NCBI GenBank assembly: GCA_031308135.1
Contig: JAHLJT010000631.1
Location: 6,745,666 to 6,809,665 of the forward strand
Reading direction: 5' to 3'
DNA length: 64,000 nt
Source: Acheta domesticus
Lineage: Eukaryota; Arthropoda; Insecta; Orthoptera; Gryllidae
Part shown: positions 58,459-64,000 of the stretch, piece after piece
Position numbering within the stretch: position 1 is the first letter of the stretch
Layout of the letters: every line of letters starts with the position of its first letter
The notes under the pieces: generated by a model
Database searches by the model: none
Told to the model about the DNA's origin: nothing
Seen by the model: the letters and a program-made list of their open reading frames with translations, nothing else
Translations under genes and position numbers: made by a program

Positions 58459-60225
58459 CCTGTGACGGATTTTATGTTATTTCTGTTATGTTGACAAGCT
58501 GTGCTGCACTCTTGGCCGTCGTCTGCTGCGACCATTTACCATAAATTACCATTTTCGTGTAGGCTGCAAAATCCATTTCTGCTCCATCCACACATAAAAA
58601 TTACGTAATTTAGATATTACCATTAACCGTTCATGTCGCGTCTGAACATCGTTACTTCCGATCTCGTCACCCTAACATCTCACATCTGCCAATAACTGAA
58701 AAAATCTCACGTCTCAGCCTCCAGCTCACGATCCGTACCTTATCGTGATCATACCACTTCTGCTAATAATTTTTATAAATCTACATCTCTTTTGTTTTCA
58801 CTCGTCTGTTTTTTTCCTTTTCTTCCCATTCTTGGTTTGGATATTCAACCCCCTTGTTACTTGTCAAAACAAGTCAACGACTGTCATTTCTTTTCATAAC
58901 AATGTCCCTGTATACTTGCATTATTCTAATATAATATTAACTAAATAATAAAATTTCTCCCGTTCTCTGTATAAACTCGTTCCCTATTGCCGCATCTTTA
59001 TTAATTTCATCAATTCTATTTACGAAGTAAACGAAAATGTCGGAATTGTTCCGATGTACTTCAGAATAAAAGGGGAATTTCAAGTATTATGTCCCGACCA
59101 GGTGACAAATGAAAAATTATCTCAGTAGGAGTTTAGTACGACTCACGACAAATTTGAAGCTAACTTGGTTATTTTAAAAAATATACTATAAAATAAATAT
59201 TTTGGAAAATATTGTAATTTTATACAATTACATTTAAGTGAGGGATGGAATCATGATTTCATTCCTTTATTTAGAAAAGAAAATAATCAGCATGGATAAA
59301 TCACAGTAATTTATACGAGATACATACCAATAATTTACATTAATTAATGAGCTAATGAACCGTTACAAATTATAGCATAATTTGTGCTTTAAATGACACC
59401 ATATAAAGTTTCTTGAAAACTCAAGTTTTCTGTGAAAATGAGCTCAAAATTCTGCATTTTGAGGAATGTTTGAACATATTTTCTCAAAAAACTGCTCCAA
59501 ATTTTTCTTCAGAGATTATGTTTGGACTGTTAATTGCAGTTTAACATGGCACAGCATTAATCTTACTGCATTCTATTCTAATCTTTTTTTCTTTACTTCA
59601 AAAACTACAGAAACGTAATTGTTTTGAAGTATCTCTCACTCCGTTAATATGCTTGTTTCTAGTAATTTGTATACATTATTGAATTTGTGATGTATTTATA
59701 ATATATCTAATTTTTATATCTGAAACATCTTTTAACTTTTTTGGGGAAGGAGTGATATGTATGAAGGTCTTAGGAAACATTCAACATTTTTGTAATGGTT
59801 TAATTTTCCTTTCTTTTATACGGCTTATGTTTCTCCCGAATACGTATGGGGCATTGTTTCATCCCAGAAAACAGAGAAATATTAATAGGAAATATTCCCA
59901 ATCCAGCATTAAAGAAACAGTGGGCTTCAAAGTCCGGAAGCCATGAAACACACAGCCACTTCAATAATCCGGAGCGTCCTGAGTTCCATATTAGAGTTTT
60001 TAAATAGATGTATGGTACCATTCCAGAATATTGTTGAATTTTGTTTGGATTATTATGCTTATTGAAATGTCCTTCAACTTTAAAACGTTTGTTAACAATA
60101 CTATGGTAATAAGGCACACAAACATTTTCAAATAGTTCATATTATACTTTAATAGCACCTCATAAGATTACAAAATTTTACAGAGAAAACTTGTATGAAA
60201 CAAAAAACACATGTACGATACACAT

Positions 60226-60409
60226 TTATTTATCTGCAGGACCATCAGGTTTTATTGCCTCAATCATTGGAGGGTTATTGAAGAGCAAAAAACTGAAGGA
60301 AGGATTTTCCACATCACTGTCATGAATGATACTATTTCTCTGCAGAATGCTCACATCACCTCGTATGTTATTCTTAATACTTGTATCACTTAACTGAATT
60401 TCTCCAACC
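60226..60409 (-). CDS. nesd: nesd-like exon 9, copy B
   Basis: Same acceptor, frame and stop as 30197-30380, with no change seen. The rest of this gene copy (exons 1-6) would lie beyond the window, so it is partial. Confidence 0.65.
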
Positions 60410-60480
60410 CTGAAAAATTAAACACAGTAATCCTTAACTATTCACAGAATAAGAAAAATACAATTTTCAAGGAAACTTAC

Positions 60481-60608
60481 CCATTCAGAAGACCAGCCGA
60501 GCCAACTTCACTTACTCCAGGTGAAGCTTTCCTACTAATTTCAACTTTAATACCAAATTCAAGGCATTCTGAAATTTCACACTTCATTAAATTTATTTTT
60601 GCATCATC
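60481..60608 (-). CDS. nesd: nesd-like exon 8, copy B
   Basis: Matches 30452-30579, including both splice sites. Confidence 0.65.
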
Positions 60609-61014
60609 CTGTAACTGTAAAACAAAAATATCTGTAAGAGTGAACTTTACAGCAATTTCTTAAAAAGTTGTTTGAGAAATTATAGCTCTGATTTCACAAA
60701 ATGTCCTTTATGTATTTTGAGTCTAAAACAGAATTTTAAAGGATAGATTTCTATTAAAAATTCAACTAATTTCAGAGTGAACTAATAACTTTCTTTTAAT
60801 AATGCAAAGCACGATAAAGTTATTTATAATGTACAACATTGGCTAGCAAAAATGTATTAGTTAGATTCAATCAAGAAATGCAGCATAATCAAAGACATTC
60901 AATAAGTGAAAAACAACTCTCAATCTCTATACTGTTACAACACTTTTATAGCTGTAATGGAATCAACAACTAAACAACTTGGGTGTCTAATCAGAGAAGT
61001 ATTTCCTCATTTAC

Positions 61015-61352
61015 CTTCATACCAACAAGACAATTCTGAATCTTGCAAGCGGTGAGAGAGGTTTCTCCTTTGGAATAAACCACAAGAGCTGCTCCCAAAC
61101 CAGAAAAAAAACAGTCCTGGGCTACAACACATCCACCATGCAACACAAGCAGTCCACTATTCGCCCTATTCTTCTGCCCTACAATACGACAGTTGCGTAG
61201 ATGGAGTGTTGAATTACGAACAAGAATAGCAATCTGTGTTTCCTGTATGTCAATGGTTAAGTTTTCCAAAATAATAATGCCACCACTACAATCTAACAGG
61301 ATATTTCCAGCATTATGTGGTTTCAAAACCGTTGATTCAGGAAGTCCAACAC
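61015..61352 (-). CDS. nesd: nesd-like exon 7, copy B
   Basis: Matches 30986-31323, including both splice sites and all beta-helix rungs. Exon 6 of this copy would fall near 64293, outside the window. Confidence 0.65.
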
Positions 61353-62118
61353 CTGTCAATAGAAAAAAACAACAGAAAACTAATTTTAATATAAAAAATA
61401 AAACCAAAAGCTAATATTATTTATGAAATGTACTTCTTCCCCATGTATTAACATGTTTTTTTCTCTCCATGTTTTTATGTTAATAAATAAAATCTACTTC
61501 TAGATATGAGAACAAAACCAAAAATTAAACTTTCTAATCTCAAGAAACTCATTAGTACAATACAGAATGAAGTTGAAAAACACAAATTTTCTAAATAAGG
61601 GCAAAGGCAAAGAGAAACCAGATACCAGTATTCTAAGTGAACATTACAGTGTATATTAGAGATGCCAATTTCTGGGAACTGTTTGGATGATAATGTTGGT
61701 CTTCAGAACCCACATGATCATGTTGAGTGAAAATGCTTAGTGCTCTTTGAAGTGGACTAGCCCTAGAAAGAAAGACTAACTGCAGTCAGATGCTGCTGTT
61801 AAGAGAAATGGTTTCGAATGGCACAGATCATGAAGGTTACTTACTTACAAATCATTAACACCGAGCTATGAGATTTCCACTCACTCACAAAAACACACTA
61901 GCGTATTAAGAATTGAGTTGATTATTTCTGAATGGATAGAACTTAAATTGTTCAAGGAGAAAAAAATCAACATCACTTCATTTTGACACACAGATTTAAA
62001 GACTTATTGCTCTTGTGTTTTGATACACAACTTCACTAATTTCAACTATAACTAGTAATTTGTTGAAAGATTTTCTCAAATTACCTAGCATTATTATGAA
62101 TTGTAGAGGTTTTTGTCC

Positions 62119-62354
62119 TGCCAAAGTTCAAATGAATGAGAATGAGACTTGGAGTGATATTCCACTTCAAGTTGAACTCGAATTGACTGATGTTTTGAGA
62201 CACATCAATTAGTCCCATCCCATTAGTCTAATTAGTCCATACCTAGTGTCAAAAATCCATTAACATTGAGACTCGAACCAGGATCTCCCAATCAGGATCA
62301 TTGTAGATAGTGGCAATGCTGTCTCTGAGCCAAACTCAGCTGGTTTTGAGCACG
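62119..62354 (-). mobile_element. tRNA-derived SINE, copy B
   Basis: Duplicate of 32090-32325 with the same A- and B-box-like strings. Confidence 0.55.
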
Positions 62355-62378
62355 AACCACAGCAGTGCTCATTGACCC

Positions 62379-62771
62379 TTATATGCCCAGTATTGTGTTT
62401 TCGCAACAAAGCATACTTTTAACTTTCAACTGTCTGTATGGGGCAACATTACATTCTATGCTAGGTGCTTCAATTTAAAGGTTTGGAGAACAAATTGGTA
62501 AAGTGTGTTAGTCATTATTTGTGTAATTGTTGCTTCAGGGTTAATTGTATTATTCGTGATTTTGAAGACAGAGGGAAAAAGACACCATCCAAGTGAAAAA
62601 AGGTAATACTGTCTGAATGTAATGAGATATATTTTATTAGCTGAATGATTTATGTGTATTATTCTCCATTTTAACATGAGAATATTGTTAGTTGCTCACA
62701 TCTACAGTTATACGGAAATCATTGGTCTTGCATTATGAATGTTGCGAAAACGCAACACTGGGCATATATAA
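62379..62771. mobile_element. MITE with GTTGCG...CGCAAC hairpin, copy B
   Basis: Duplicate of 32350-32742. Small run-length changes include an extra T near 62449. Confidence 0.6.
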
Positions 62772-63528
62772 CTCCATTACCTGTAGCAACATTTTTTTTT
62801 TCTTCAAGAAGCTTACTACTGACGAAATTTTGAGCTATTCTGGAAGAGAATTTGAAGGCATATGAAAATTCTGATAATTTTGTTATATTTTTTTGCTCTT
62901 CCTGATGTTAGGATAGGGGACAGATGAAGGTTGATTGAGATCTCAAAAGCTACATACAACAATTTGACAGGTAAACAGCATATTGCAGAAGGGAACTGAT
63001 GATAAAGAACAGTGAATATATAGAAATATCAGTTGGCAGATTGATTTCAAATCATTGGTGCATCAGCTTGTCACAAAATGAAAATGAAGGGAAAAAAACA
63101 AATCAATGATTATGGTTGTAGAAAATGGAAAGATGATCTTCCAAATAAAACCCAAATGAATGAAGCAAATGGAAATGAGTCAATAACGTTGAGATGCTAC
63201 TCCAAAAAAATCACAAAGTGATTCAATTTTTGTAGCATACTATTTGGGAGAAAAAGCCTTGTTGCGACGAAGCAATGATCACTACAGATGATATGGTCTG
63301 AAACACAACAAGGGCCATTTTGCTTTGGTTTGGTTTGGATTTTGAGATTTGATTAATTGATTGTTAGTGATTCAGAGCTCGTGAACGGCTACAGTCATTT
63401 GTCCCAAAAGTGTAGGGCATGTTTTTTCTTGGAATGTGGTGATCTTCACCACTGGATGGCGAAATCCGGCACTGGATGGCAATGTAGTAAGCTAGAGTGG
63501 GTTTCCTCAACCAGATATCTCCCACTAG

Positions 63529-63865
63529 GGGGGCACCGCCCCAACCGAGAACAACAAATTTCCGAATGGTGTCCTGACATGTGCTGTGGTGTAGTGTTAG
63601 TGTAATTGTATGCATGTACGGGGTGAGGATCAGACAAGGGAGGGGAAGGAAAGATAGCAAGCGATCTGTGCCCTGTTAGGGTACTGCTCCAGCATTTGCT
63701 TGGTGTTGATTAGAGAAACCAAGGAAAACTACTGATCAGAGCAGCCAGCCGCTAGAATTCTCCTCCAGACATCAACTGAATCTGACCTACCTAACATCGA
63801 AAATACTGCCACCATCGGGACTCGAACCTAGGACCTCCTGGTCAGAGGCATTGTTTGTTTATGAT
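63529..63865 (-). mobile_element. tRNA-derived SINE (insect type), copy B
   Basis: Duplicate of 33500-33835. The B box is preserved and one extra G lies beside it. Confidence 0.62.
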
Positions 63866-64000
63866 AACTTAAGTTTTATACTATTTAATAATGTTTATTG
63901 CTTATTTCTTTTGACACAATAAGGGATTCTGCTACGAAGTGCAAACGTGTTTATTTGCTACAGCAGTCACCTTATCAAATAAGTGTAAAAGTGGTTTGTG

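Larger units (their letters stand above)
54599..64000. repeat. near-identical second copy of 24563-33967
   Basis: From the first base after the gap to the window end, sequence repeats 24563-33967 at an offset of 30029-30036. Differences I found by eye are one-base length changes, mostly in homopolymers (for example GGAC/GGGAC, CGGACTC/CGGGACTC, GCAACG/GCAAACG). I found no clear substitution, though I did not align every base. Most likely an unmerged overlap or haplotig; a real recent duplication is the alternative. Confidence 0.92.

Overview
This window looks like a piece of an insect draft genome, and it is dominated by transposable elements. It is AT-rich and intron-bearing. It carries CR1-like, RTE-like, tRNA-SINE, LTR, mariner, hAT, piggyBac, Helitron and tyrosine-recombinase elements, and most of them are decayed. 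I cannot name the species. The SINE type and TE mix would suit a large hemimetabolous insect genome, but that is inference only. The longer ORFs I could identify are mostly TE pieces or chance frames.

The one host gene I can rebuild is on the minus strand, from the start codon at 45315 to the stop at 30197. It has nine coding exons and belongs to the nessun dorma / SHCBP1 family (cytokinesis, with a right-handed beta-helix C-terminal half). Its second intron is about 9.7 kb and is filled with retroelement debris. Three single-base run-length changes break the frame in or beside exons 1, 3 and 4. I read these as likely long-read consensus errors, because the repeated segment described below differs from its twin in the same way.

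Layout: 1-3.1 kb, two foldback hairpin elements, a promoter-like dispersed repeat and a degenerate zinc-binding ORF. 3.1-9.75 kb, a CR1-like LINE (ORF1 with SGNH esterase, ORF2 with endonuclease and RT), split by a probable LTR-type insertion. 11.2-13.4 kb, a hAT-like element with perfect 8-bp target duplication. 14.1-20.2 kb, mariner remnants, a solo LTR with a 19-bp tandem array, and GC-rich unassigned sequence. 20.6-26.2 kb, a large inverted and tandem repeat complex around a decayed Crypton-like tyrosine recombinase. 27.1-28.4 kb, a ZMYM/DUF4371-type hAT remnant. 30.2-45.3 kb, the host gene. 45.7 kb, a third foldback element. 46.5-50.5 kb, a 3'-truncated LINE and then a Helitron carrying a nested hAT element. 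50.56-54.5 kb, an antisense LTR retroelement with a nested piggyBac.

A run of exactly 100 N (54499-54598) joins two contigs. Everything after the gap (54599-64000) repeats 24563-33967 almost base for base. The differences I found by eye are single-base run-length changes. This is most simply an unpurged overlap or haplotig, so exons 7-9 of the host gene appear twice. The best candidates for something new are the tyrosine-recombinase/inverted-repeat complex, the three-member foldback hairpin family, and a subterminal GTTGCG-N4-CGCAAC palindrome shared by a piggyBac element and a small MITE.
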